From assembly GCA_965228695.1 (NCBI GenBank), contig CBDDIB010000001.1:372001-436000 (forward strand): a stretch of 64,000 bases of DNA, in the 5' to 3' direction. Positions 35,647-44,329 of the stretch are shown piece after piece. The translations under genes were made by a program, and so were the position numbers. Below the pieces are notes generated by a model. That model was given only the letters and a program-made list of their open reading frames with translations, was not told where the DNA came from and did no database searches. Every line of letters starts with the position of its first letter. The stretch's first letter is position 1. The DNA is from JAJFJD01 sp965228695 (GTDB lineage: Bacteria; Pseudomonadota; Alphaproteobacteria; UBA8366).

Positions 35647-37104
35647 CTAAATGTATCTCGTGTAGTCGGTGCTTATAGCCTGGCCTTCTTCTAAATATTT
35701 CAGGACTTCGCCGACCTTACGCGCCGCCCGGATCGGGATCGGCAGCCGCTGATTCATCTGTGTCGAGTTCCAGTTGATCTTGGTCAGCGAAAAAACCTCA
35801 TCGGCAATCTGCGATATCGTGCTGTCGCAGCTTTCATGGGGGCAGAGCAGCAGAGGTCGCGGATCGTATTGGCCCGGATAGGTGCCGTAATAAGGAATGC
35901 TGCCGTTTGTGTAGAGCAGGCCCTTGCCGGCAAGATTTACGAACGTGCCGCGAAGCACCGGATAGTTGCCGTCACGCAAAATTTTCACCGCGTACGATTC
36001 CTGGACCCAGACCAGGTCCCGGAGTTCGGTACCGGCCTCATTAAGCGCCTTCAAAGTGCCTTCCGCCTCATCGCTCCGGAAGCGCGAGGTCTTCAGGACA
36101 ATCACGCGCGCAGGGAAATGTTTATGGTGGTTCTTGTAAGCCGAGAGCACCTGAGAGGTCAGCTCATAAGCATCGTTGAAGGTCATATAAGGGTGCCGGC
36201 CGCGGCTTTCGGTCTGGGCGCGCTTGCCTTTCAGAATAAAACCGCGGCCGCGCTCATCGAACATTTGCGCCGCGCTCGTAAAGAGCTGCTGGCCGCCGGC
36301 TTCCCGGTAAAAGCTGATTCCAACGTAGCAAGCCGCGTATTCGCCCTCGCGCGGCATCCGGCGCCACGGAATGCGGCCGCTACCCTTGTAGTAGAGCGTC
36401 GTCATCAGGTTCCAGGTTCTGTCAGCCTGATCCTGTATGTCGCGGTCGCGACTTTCCTTGATCTTTCGAGGGATCGATGCCTTCTCATCGAGAACATCTT
36501 CCCAGACGATCTGGATTGGAAAACTCAGGCCCATGGTTCTGGCCTTGAGCATGCCCCGGAAATTCGGGGCATCCGAACCGCTGCTGTCTTCTTTCTCGGT
36601 CGTGCTCTTTGAATCGACCTTGGCGTTCCAGACACGCTCGATCAAAGCGACGGGAAGCGCGACGATCGCCACGTCCGGCCTGTGGCTGCTGTCATCGAGA
36701 GTCTGCAATTCGGAGACGATCTCCGCGACGGCCATCTCCACCGCCTTGTAGTGGTCGGGTTCCTTCCTGATCTTCTCGATCTTGCTTTGAGGCAGGGCCG
36801 CCGTCGCGCCGTCCTCTATCTCAAACCGGCAACGGAAGGGGTTGTTATTGCCAAGCCCCGGAAAGTCCGGGTGCAGGTTCGGGTGCTTCTCGGTTTTGCC
36901 CTTGAATCCCGTCGCGGCATCGGCCAGGAATTTTTGTGTATCTTCGACTGTCTTGGCGCTACCGACGACAGCAAGCCGGATCATTTCTCCCAGTGGCGGC
37001 TGCAGCGGTCCGGCTTCGACAAGCCCCAGACGCGGGTCCGGGTGGTGATGCTGGTCACCAAACTCCAGTTCCGGCTCTTCGAATATCTTGCTTTCGAAAT
37101 CCAT
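35647..37104 (-). CDS. Short prokaryotic Argonaute (MID-PIWI)
   Basis: 485 residues, no N or PAZ domain. Short-pAgo landmarks: the N-terminal PELEFGDQHHHPDPRLGLVE, a MID region (DVAIVALPVALIERVW), then PIWI segments (CYVGISFYREAGG, PARVIVLKTSRF, YTNGSIPYYGTYPGQYDPRP, LTKINWNSTQMNQRLPIP). The first catalytic Asp of the PIWI tetrad is replaced (GISF), as expected for slicing-inactive short pAgos. The protein would bind a guide and target and activate its effector partner. Its ATG overlaps the stop of the DUF4365-APAZ gene by one base (TAATG). Confidence 0.9.
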   Translation of the reverse strand: MDFESKIFEEPELEFGDQHHHPDPRLGLVEAGPLQPPLGEMIRLAVVGSAKTVEDTQKFLADAATGFKGKTEKHPNLHPDFPGLGNNNPFRCRFEIEDGATAALPQSKIEKIRKEPDHYKAVEMAVAEIVSELQTLDDSSHRPDVAIVALPVALIERVWNAKVDSKSTTEKEDSSGSDAPNFRGMLKARTMGLSFPIQIVWEDVLDEKASIPRKIKESRDRDIQDQADRTWNLMTTLYYKGSGRIPWRRMPREGEYAACYVGISFYREAGGQQLFTSAAQMFDERGRGFILKGKRAQTESRGRHPYMTFNDAYELTSQVLSAYKNHHKHFPARVIVLKTSRFRSDEAEGTLKALNEAGTELRDLVWVQESYAVKILRDGNYPVLRGTFVNLAGKGLLYTNGSIPYYGTYPGQYDPRPLLLCPHESCDSTISQIADEVFSLTKINWNSTQMNQRLPIPIRAARKVGEVLKYLEEGQAISTDYTRYI

Positions 37105-38426
37105 TAGACAGCGAGCCTTTGCTGGTCATCGGGCTCTTCGGCCTTTTTCTTCGGCGTGCCCCAGACATCTTCGGGCACCCGCGTTTCGAGGGAGACCTGT
37201 GGTGGTTCACCGAACCGTAGACAGGGCTCGGTCCCGGCGTCTTGCTCAAAGAGATCGCCTTTGGCGCGATCCGACTGCGTGAGAAAGCGGTGCCACATGA
37301 TGACCTGCCCGCGCAGCGAGGCGCTGTTGTCCATCCGTTTTTTCCCGGACAGCAGCGCATGCGGATAGGAATGCGGCGTAAATCCGTTGGTGGTGAAGAA
37401 ATAGGTCGGCGTGATCACCAGGAACCACTGATCGTCCAGCAGCTCGAACCGGGGAACGAACGCGTGGTGACGCACAAAGTCCACGCGCCCCTCTTCCTTC
37501 TTGCTGGTGATGACGTTGACCACGTCGGCGCTGGTCTTTTTCTTCGACGCTTCATAGGGGAATGTGCGCGTTTCATTGGCCCGAAGCGCCCTGAAATAAA
37601 ACAGCTTGTTGTCCTTGTGCCAGCCCAGGTCTTCCCAGACCTGGTGCTTGAGTGCGTTTTTCAGCAGGAACGCGAAGTGGTTTTGTTCATCGAGGTCTTC
37701 GTGAAACGCGAGATAGCTCGTCTCGATGGCTTCGACCTGATCAAGATCGACAATATCGCGGCACGGTGATGTCCGCGGATCATGGAATGACCAGAACGAT
37801 CCGCCGCGTATAACCCAGTCGAAGCGCGCGGGCTCATCGCCGTCAAGCAGGATCGCGGCGGCCTTCTTGCCGGTATGGGGTGTTGAGGCAACGTAGATTT
37901 CCGGGGGCAACGTGATAGGCAGAATATTGACGAGCGCTTCCTCGCCGCCGCCAAGCGGCGGAACGTAGTAGCCAAAACCAGCCTTAGGAACTGTAAGGGC
38001 TGCGAGGCGGTCCACAGCATTACTGTCGAGAATGTCGCGTTCCTTGCTGAATCGAAGCCGGCGCTCGCCCTCTGTGAAACCGTTCGGCACCTCCTGCCAG
38101 TAAAAGGTTTCATCCGAGCGCCGGTAAAGGACGATAATCACGGGCAGGTTCGAACCGCGCCAGTAATCCAGGTCTTTATTTCTTAGAAGATAACTGAAGC
38201 CCTGGTCATCTTCCGATGTATATATGCCCGACTCTGTTGCCTTCACCTGGACAGCAATCATCCGCGCTAGCGGCCGGCCATCATCCATCACCTCGGCAAT
38301 ACCGTCGATGCCGGCCTCGAGTCGTGAGCGGCCGTCAAACTGAAAGCCGATATTGAGAAACCGCAAGCGCGCTGCCGCCTCGCCGATTTCCCCGAGCATC
38401 TGGCTGGATGTAAGAATCTTCGACAT
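37104..38426 (-). CDS. DUF4365 (DREN) nuclease-APAZ effector of SPARDA
   Basis: 440 residues. The N-terminal 150 residues are a DUF4365 PD-(D/E)xK-type nuclease (GEIGEAAARLRFLNIGF, Asp41 in GIDGIAEV, then AVQVKA with Gln60/Lys62, and a YWRGSNLPVIIVLY segment). The remaining about 290 residues form the APAZ region that docks on the short Argonaute. Family knowledge: SPARDA complexes (short Argonaute, DNase and RNase associated) unleash this nuclease on DNA and RNA after guide-directed recognition of invader DNA, giving population immunity. The ATG at 38426 follows TATGATGGAG; the frame continues to 38498 but looks non-coding. Confidence 0.88.
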   Translation of the reverse strand: MSKILTSSQMLGEIGEAAARLRFLNIGFQFDGRSRLEAGIDGIAEVMDDGRPLARMIAVQVKATESGIYTSEDDQGFSYLLRNKDLDYWRGSNLPVIIVLYRRSDETFYWQEVPNGFTEGERRLRFSKERDILDSNAVDRLAALTVPKAGFGYYVPPLGGGEEALVNILPITLPPEIYVASTPHTGKKAAAILLDGDEPARFDWVIRGGSFWSFHDPRTSPCRDIVDLDQVEAIETSYLAFHEDLDEQNHFAFLLKNALKHQVWEDLGWHKDNKLFYFRALRANETRTFPYEASKKKTSADVVNVITSKKEEGRVDFVRHHAFVPRFELLDDQWFLVITPTYFFTTNGFTPHSYPHALLSGKKRMDNSASLRGQVIMWHRFLTQSDRAKGDLFEQDAGTEPCLRFGEPPQVSLETRVPEDVWGTPKKKAEEPDDQQRLAV

Positions 38427-38663
38427 ATCTCCATCATAGAACAATCTAAGAACATTTGGTATCAGATTGTGCCTGCTACATGCCATGGTTGTGGGCAACT
38501 TACGACCTCGGCATGAGGTATGATCGCTGCACCGGGGTCGGGAGCCGCGTCTTCGCTATAAGGAAGCGAGAGAGAGTCCGGCCTGCTGGGGTTCCACCGG
38601 ACATACCCGAAAAAACAAGAAGAACAGACAGCCTTCAACCAGCATCCTGCCTTTGACCCGCGT

Positions 38664-39785
38664 TCAGCGCGAACCCGTATCGGTGCGCCATCGGGAGTCG
38701 AGCGGTCCCCAAAGAATTTGATGAGGGTCGCGCCGCGCGGCCTCGATCTCTTTTGCGGTGACGGCATAGCGCAGGAAATTGCCCTCGTGGTCCTCAAGGC
38801 AGGTAAAAATTCCTCCGCTCTCATGCAGGATTTTCCTGGGATCGGCGTAGGTGCCGCGTCCGATCATCGTGGCAAGCCGTTCGGGATCGTGGTGCTCGTA
38901 CAGGAATGGGTCGAAAGCGCGCGGCGTCTGCGTCTGCGCGATAACGGCGCCCAAGGGCTTGTTCCAGTAATACTGGACGCGCAGCGCATCTTCGTGAAGG
39001 ACGGTGTGGTCGTAAAATATCCGCGCCACCAGCTCACCGAACTGGATGGGATGCAGCTTTTCGCAAATGATGTGCTGGAATCTATGAAGCCGGAACTGCC
39101 GATGGACGCCGCCGTCAAAGGCGCAAATAAGGCCGAGGTTGCCTGTCCGCAGCGCAGCTCCCAGCGTAATCAGATTGTCGAAGAAATCGAACGCTTCGAA
39201 CCTCGTGTCGCGCGTGTCGATCTCGACAATATAAAGCGAATAAGGCGGCCCGTAGAAGAATTCCGGGAACGGCGGATCGCCTAGATAGCATGAATGCATG
39301 TCTTTGCGCATCGCATAGGCGCGTTCGATCATGCCGAGATAGGCGATGCCCGGCATAAAGTCTTTCGGAACAACACTGTCCGGGACAGGATCATCGCGCG
39401 TCCGGTGATCGTGGGAAGCGTGACCCTTTCGGCACAACAGCCAGAAGATTTTGCCGAGCCAGAGCGCAAGAAGTTCAGGATCAAGCTCCTGCACAGCGGC
39501 AAAGGCATCGCCGGAACGCACGCGGCGCGAAATCTCCGATTCCAGGCGGCCAAAACGATGATGATTGCATTTCTCGCAAATATCGACCCTGACGCTCTTG
39601 TAAGTCCTGCCGGCAAAGTTGGGGAGCGTCAGCCGCGCCGTTTCCAGCTTGTGATGTTTTTGCAGCCAGCGCGGAAAGATATGCTCCTGCGTCTTGGAAA
39701 CCCTGCCGAACTTGCGCCCGCACAGCGGGCAGTGGGTTGCAATATCCCGCAGGGCCAAAACATCGCTTATCATCCGCAGGGACAT
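38664..39785 (-). CDS. HNH-like zinc-ribbon nuclease candidate
   Basis: 373 residues. The N-terminal 80 residues resemble an HNH endonuclease: CPLC (19-22), TQEHIFPRWL (His35), and CEKCNHH (70-76). The remainder (about 290 residues) is unrecognised. It starts two bases after the upstream gene's stop and closes the long defence operon. Relatives with this EHIFPRWL zinc ribbon are generally annotated as hypothetical or HNH proteins. Nuclease activity is inferred. The 237-base gap to the SPARDA genes likely holds their promoter. Confidence 0.7.
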   Translation of the reverse strand: MSLRMISDVLALRDIATHCPLCGRKFGRVSKTQEHIFPRWLQKHHKLETARLTLPNFAGRTYKSVRVDICEKCNHHRFGRLESEISRRVRSGDAFAAVQELDPELLALWLGKIFWLLCRKGHASHDHRTRDDPVPDSVVPKDFMPGIAYLGMIERAYAMRKDMHSCYLGDPPFPEFFYGPPYSLYIVEIDTRDTRFEAFDFFDNLITLGAALRTGNLGLICAFDGGVHRQFRLHRFQHIICEKLHPIQFGELVARIFYDHTVLHEDALRVQYYWNKPLGAVIAQTQTPRAFDPFLYEHHDPERLATMIGRGTYADPRKILHESGGIFTCLEDHEGNFLRYAVTAKEIEAARRDPHQILWGPLDSRWRTDTGSR

Positions 39786-39787
39786 GA

Positions 39788-41170
39788 TCAGTCAGGCATC
39801 CCGTCAGTGGGGTCGAAATCGGATTCCCCGCCGCTGATGCCGGCAAACACGTCATCGTCTTCCCTGTATGACTGAATCGCGGCGACAACCGCCCTGTTGC
39901 TCTTAACGATCGCTTCAACCAGCTCTTTGAGATAAGCCGTCGTTTCAGCGGTGGCACCTATATAGCCGGCACGGATCAGGTCGAGAAAAGGCCCTTGCCG
40001 CAAGTAGCGGCCGGCCAGACTCTCAAAACTCACGCGGACCGCACCGCGCGGCCCTTTACATGACGGATCAGCCCGCTGCCGCTCAAAATGATCTATCGGC
40101 ATAACGATCCCGGCATTGCCGAGTGCGCCGCCACGCTTGACGAACTTGATATAGAAAACCTGCGAATTGAGACGGTACTCGTACGGACCAGGCGGATGTT
40201 GTTTTGCGAACTTGCGCATCCGTTTGATCTCGGAGTCGAGGTTGGCATCCGGGCGATAAACCCAGTCAGTATCCCGGTCCTTGCGCTTGTGAGGTTCAAG
40301 CATTTTGTACTGGACCATCACAATGTTCTGGCGCGTCGCATTGACATAGATGAGATCGACGCCGAAGACCTTTTCAAGCGGGCGGCGGTTGGCGGTGAAG
40401 ACTTCAAGCCGTTCACGCCCCTTCTCGAACACGGCCCGGCCTGTGATGTCGCTGCCGGTCAATTCGTAGTCAGGGAATGTGCGGGCGTCGTGCTCGACGA
40501 CGGAATCTTCCATGATGTTGACGCGGGCGAGCGCTGTGTCCTGGTTCCTGGCGAGTTCAAGCGAGACAGCCTGATCGCCGGGCGACAGGCCGAATGCGCG
40601 CAAGGCCGTGTGCACCGCATCTTCTTGGAAGGCATCCATGCTACGGAAATATTTGGGGGCTGAAAGCGACGCGACGGCCGCGCGCATAGCACCGCGATTT
40701 GACTCGATGGCGGCGAGCTTCTCGACCAGATGAGCGCTGAGCTTTGGCGATAAAGCGATAACGGATTCGCGAGAATCCAGCCTATCACGAAGATTGCGCG
40801 TATGGGCGTTGTCGGTGACAAGCTTGATAATTTCAGATTTTGACGACGGCTGGATATGCTGGGCGCGCTTGACCTTGATCCGCGATTCCAGCGTTGTGAT
40901 GGCGCTGCGCGAACTGGCCAGCCCGAAATAAACTTCACTGCCGTCGTCGCCCTTGCCGATGACGAGGCAGGCAGTCGGTACGCGAACCTTCTCGAACAGC
41001 TCGTGCGACCGTGCGATTGTGAACTCGTTGGCGCCGCGTCGTGACTCACGCAGGCGCGACCATTCCTCACTGTCAAACTGAAACACCACGAGGGGCTTCT
41101 TCTGCACGAGTCGTTTCAGGTTTTCGAGCCACTCATCTGACTTCTTTTTTCTCTTCTTCGTTTGTTTCAT
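39788..41170 (-). CDS. Putative PD-(D/E)xK nuclease-like defence protein
   Basis: 460 residues, no named family recognised. A candidate catalytic core lies at residues about 255-292: an upstream Glu, Asp272 in FGVDLIYVN and QYK (287-289) in NIVMVQYKML, the D…(E/Q)xK spacing of restriction-like nucleases. The N-terminus is Lys-rich (KQTKKRKKKS). The CAGGAG ribosome site lies across the end of the helicase gene, whose stop codon directly abuts this ATG, so it is part of the same operon. It could be an accessory effector of the Gabija-like pair. Confidence 0.6.
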   Translation of the reverse strand: MKQTKKRKKKSDEWLENLKRLVQKKPLVVFQFDSEEWSRLRESRRGANEFTIARSHELFEKVRVPTACLVIGKGDDGSEVYFGLASSRSAITTLESRIKVKRAQHIQPSSKSEIIKLVTDNAHTRNLRDRLDSRESVIALSPKLSAHLVEKLAAIESNRGAMRAAVASLSAPKYFRSMDAFQEDAVHTALRAFGLSPGDQAVSLELARNQDTALARVNIMEDSVVEHDARTFPDYELTGSDITGRAVFEKGRERLEVFTANRRPLEKVFGVDLIYVNATRQNIVMVQYKMLEPHKRKDRDTDWVYRPDANLDSEIKRMRKFAKQHPPGPYEYRLNSQVFYIKFVKRGGALGNAGIVMPIDHFERQRADPSCKGPRGAVRVSFESLAGRYLRQGPFLDLIRAGYIGATAETTAYLKELVEAIVKSNRAVVAAIQSYREDDDVFAGISGGESDFDPTDGMPD

Positions 41171-42616
41171 TCACACTCCTGGGTTCAGTACCGGATTTGT
41201 CGAGATAATCGTCAACGACCGCGCCCCGCGCGTAAGCGCGACATACAGTTCTTTTTTCGAAAGCGATGTCGCGTCCAGAACAATGCCGTGATCGAATTCC
41301 AGCCCTTTGACCAGCAGCGTCGTGCCGATCAGCCTGCGCCGCCCAACGGGACGGCCCTTGTGGCGGAATTCACCGTGATACTTCTCGGCGGCTTCCGCTA
41401 GAGAAAGCTCCGGGTGCAGCACATGTTTTCCGAGCACCCCCAACGCCCGGTAGAACAGGTCGGCGCGGACGACTTCGACGCCTGCGGTCTGTCTAAGCGC
41501 CTGCAGAAACCCCGTCATGGCGGCGCTGCCGGGCGCGACCAGATAGGCATTGGCATTGCGGGCCGCTTCGGGGTTCCGGGTATTGGCCCGGATATTGACC
41601 TGCTCGCCGCGAACCGTTCCAGCGGGAAGATTCTGCTCAACGGCGGTCATGCATCGTTTGGCGAAGACAACGACCTCCTTCAGGCGTGCCGTGTCGGTTC
41701 GCGCCCGCTCGACCTTCCGAATGAACGAGAACAGGTCTTTCCCCTCGACTTCTTCGATCGAGGAAAAGCGGCCACCAAGATTCCGCGATAGCTTATGGCA
41801 CTTGGCCTTGTACTCTTGGCTGCCCCTGTGAATGGCGATCACGGTATGGGCGCGGTCGCACTGGAAATAACGGCAGGCGTTGCCCTGCGACTGAATAAGC
41901 GCCTGCGGATCGGCATTGGCATGCGTGAAGGTAACAGCGGCCGGACGATCCGCGTTCAGATCGACAGGCTGGTCCTGCTCAAGGCGTGTACGAACATTGC
42001 GCAGCCATGTGCCGAAATCGCCCGCGCCGGCCTGTATCCAGCGGTGGGGCACGTCAAGGGCGCCAAGCTGTTCAAAGCGTCCTTCAACGTCGCGCTCCCA
42101 ATCTATGGGGCTCTGACCGTCAAAATCGAAGATACCTTGCAGCGGATCGCCAAGTATCCGGCACGGCAGGTCGCGCGCCAGTTTGAGAACGATGCCGTGC
42201 TGGGCGGCCGAACAATCCTGGTATTCATCGACATAGAGCCCGTCATAGGACGCGCGGACAATCCTGCGGATAAACGCATGATCGAGCAGACCCGCACAGA
42301 CTTCGTATAGCGCGTTCCACTGCTCGTTATCCGCGGGGCGCTCATCAGCCCAGCCACATGTACCTGAATAAGAAAGCGAAAGCCGCAATGACCAGCTTGC
42401 GATCGTATCAATGCGATAGAGCCTGTCACTGACGCCAAGGGCGCGCATTTTGCGCCGCAAGGCGTTCACACCCGCATAGGTGTGGGTCAGGATCAGTTGC
42501 CGTCCGGCGCTCCGGGCTGTCGACTCCGCGATCAGGTGGGTTTTGCCGTACCCGGCCGGAGCCACGACATAGCCGGCCCCTTGGTGCGCGGCAAGGATGG
42601 CGGACAGCTCACACAT
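41171..42616 (-). CDS. gajB: GajB-like UvrD/Rep superfamily 1 helicase
   Basis: 481 residues, close to the size of known GajB. Superfamily 1 motifs: Walker A APAGYGKT (about 19-26), the DEYQD box (YVDEYQD), GDPLQGIFDF, VKGLEFDHGIV and LYVALTRGARSL. Its ATG (42616) overlaps the end of the gajA-like gene by eight bases. In Gabija, GajB senses DNA ends or termini and activates GajA. The longer frame to 42829 runs inside the upstream gene and was rejected. Confidence 0.85.
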   Translation of the reverse strand: MCELSAILAAHQGAGYVVAPAGYGKTHLIAESTARSAGRQLILTHTYAGVNALRRKMRALGVSDRLYRIDTIASWSLRLSLSYSGTCGWADERPADNEQWNALYEVCAGLLDHAFIRRIVRASYDGLYVDEYQDCSAAQHGIVLKLARDLPCRILGDPLQGIFDFDGQSPIDWERDVEGRFEQLGALDVPHRWIQAGAGDFGTWLRNVRTRLEQDQPVDLNADRPAAVTFTHANADPQALIQSQGNACRYFQCDRAHTVIAIHRGSQEYKAKCHKLSRNLGGRFSSIEEVEGKDLFSFIRKVERARTDTARLKEVVVFAKRCMTAVEQNLPAGTVRGEQVNIRANTRNPEAARNANAYLVAPGSAAMTGFLQALRQTAGVEVVRADLFYRALGVLGKHVLHPELSLAEAAEKYHGEFRHKGRPVGRRRLIGTTLLVKGLEFDHGIVLDATSLSKKELYVALTRGARSLTIISTNPVLNPGV

Positions 42617-44321
42617 TGTCGATCCAGCCCCGCAAGCTGGTAAGCTGCCGGACCAGATCGCTTTGACGGATGGCGTTGTCAGCCAAGTGGTCGGAAACCG
42701 CTGCCGCCCAGTCGCGGCCCCAGCTTTGCCGCTTGAACCAGTCGCTGGCCTTGGCCGCCCTGCCGAGCGCGATGCGAATTTCCGGCGTGTCGGCCCACGC
42801 CGCAAAATCACGATCAAAACCTTCGCCAAACTGGGTCCGCATCTGATTCAGAAGGCGGGCATCGTCATTCCAGATGGCACGGGCTGCGTGGAAGGATGCC
42901 GTGACGCCCGCCCACGGAAGATCCGCGAACACGCGTTCTTCTATCGACAGCGCGCCGTCCCACTTCGCGACCGTGATACCTGCATTACGCAAGGCTTGCG
43001 CATCGGCATCGGAGAAATCCCCCGGCGCATCGGAATCGGCCAGAACGGCGACATCGTAGCCAAGCGCTTTCAGGTTCTCGGCGATCTCCCTGATCTTGCT
43101 CACACCAACCGCGTCGAACAACGCAACACCGCGATAGGCGAAGGAATCCTTGTTTTCGGACAAGGTCCAATGATCGTCCAGGCCGCGTAGAAAACCGACC
43201 TCGGTAGCGCCTTCGCAAACGATGATCTTGGGCGCGAGAAACGCTTCGGCACCTGAACGTATTTTGCCCTGTATGGAATCCGCGATGGCAGGCTTGTTTG
43301 CCGCCACCACGTCAATGCGTCCGCCATCGCAATGGACGATATGCAGGTCATCGACAGTCAGTTCGCGCAACACGACGGGCGAGTGGGTGGTCAGGAAATA
43401 TTGCCCCGTATCGTCTTCTTTCAAATGTTGCAGGAGCCGGGCAATGCGGTGAGGCTCAAGCCCCACCTCGACCTCATCGAACAGCGTGATATGCGGCGCA
43501 CGCAGCGCTTGTTTCTGCAAACCGGTCGTCAGCATACGCTTGGAACCGAGTCCAAGTTGCCTGAGTGGCATGTCACCGTCATGCAGGGCAAGGCCAGCCA
43601 TCCGTACGTTGATGGCGTCGGAATCTAGATGCGCCTTGTAGGATGCGGCAACGTTGACGCCAAGCGCGCGAGCGGTCGTCTCGGCCGCTGCCGCTACATC
43701 GTCAAAGCCTGCCAAATCCTCCACCCGCCGGGCTTCCAGGGCGGATTTGGCGGCACGCGCTGCATCGGCCAGTGACGACGAAATATTTTCGGTTTCGGTG
43801 AGCTGGCTCAGAATCGAGCCGCGCGACCATGTCAAGTGGCGGTCGGAAATCGCGCCAATCAGGCTGACCGACACCCTGGCCCGATCGTTCGCTCTGAACG
43901 GGACGCCTTCATCCTCATCGTTCTTGATGACGGACCATGACGGCTCAAGGTCATCCGCCACTGCAAGGCGGACCCGCAGCGCATCTTCGAGGCCGTCACC
44001 GGGATCGTCAGCGCGAGCAAGCGTTATAGCATTCCAGCCGCACAGCGCGTGACCGTATTTTTCAAGGTCGCGGAACGCATCCGGCAGATCGCCGAGAACG
44101 GCTTCTATCGTGATTGGATTCTCCGGATTGCATAAATGAAAGTCGGCATCATCAAACGACAGGTTCCACTGTGGATGGAAGACCCGGCGCAGCGCCTCAA
44201 GGATTGTCGATTTGGTCGAATCACCGCGCCCAATCAGACACAGAACATTGCGGTCCGGTACCGGCCAGTCGAGTTCGCGGATACCCCGGAAGTTTTCTAC
44301 CGATAGATGGCGTATGCGCAT
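42609..44321 (-). CDS. gajA: GajA-like OLD-family ATPase/Toprim nuclease
   Basis: 570 residues. N-terminal ABC-type ATPase: MRIRHLSVENFRGI, Walker A-like GRGDSTKST (31-39, with Thr in place of the usual Gly before Lys), signature LGLGSKRML, Walker B LFDEVEVGLEP, and TTHSPV. C-terminal Toprim: IIVCEGATEVGFL (Glu) and VLADSDAPGD (Asp pair). Length, architecture and the overlapping helicase gene match Gabija, in which this subunit nicks DNA when nucleotides fall during infection. GGGG lies just before the ATG; the gap to the HSP90-like gene is eight bases. Confidence 0.85.
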   Translation of the reverse strand: MRIRHLSVENFRGIRELDWPVPDRNVLCLIGRGDSTKSTILEALRRVFHPQWNLSFDDADFHLCNPENPITIEAVLGDLPDAFRDLEKYGHALCGWNAITLARADDPGDGLEDALRVRLAVADDLEPSWSVIKNDEDEGVPFRANDRARVSVSLIGAISDRHLTWSRGSILSQLTETENISSSLADAARAAKSALEARRVEDLAGFDDVAAAAETTARALGVNVAASYKAHLDSDAINVRMAGLALHDGDMPLRQLGLGSKRMLTTGLQKQALRAPHITLFDEVEVGLEPHRIARLLQHLKEDDTGQYFLTTHSPVVLRELTVDDLHIVHCDGGRIDVVAANKPAIADSIQGKIRSGAEAFLAPKIIVCEGATEVGFLRGLDDHWTLSENKDSFAYRGVALFDAVGVSKIREIAENLKALGYDVAVLADSDAPGDFSDADAQALRNAGITVAKWDGALSIEERVFADLPWAGVTASFHAARAIWNDDARLLNQMRTQFGEGFDRDFAAWADTPEIRIALGRAAKASDWFKRQSWGRDWAAAVSDHLADNAIRQSDLVRQLTSLRGWIDNV

Positions 44322-44329
44322 GGACGCCC

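Noticed and set aside
35647..38426. SPARTA or SPARSA (TIR/SIR2 NADase Argonaute system), or a slicing long Argonaute
   Set aside because: The partner N-terminus is a DUF4365 nuclease, not TIR or SIR2, and the Argonaute lacks N/PAZ domains and the first catalytic Asp.
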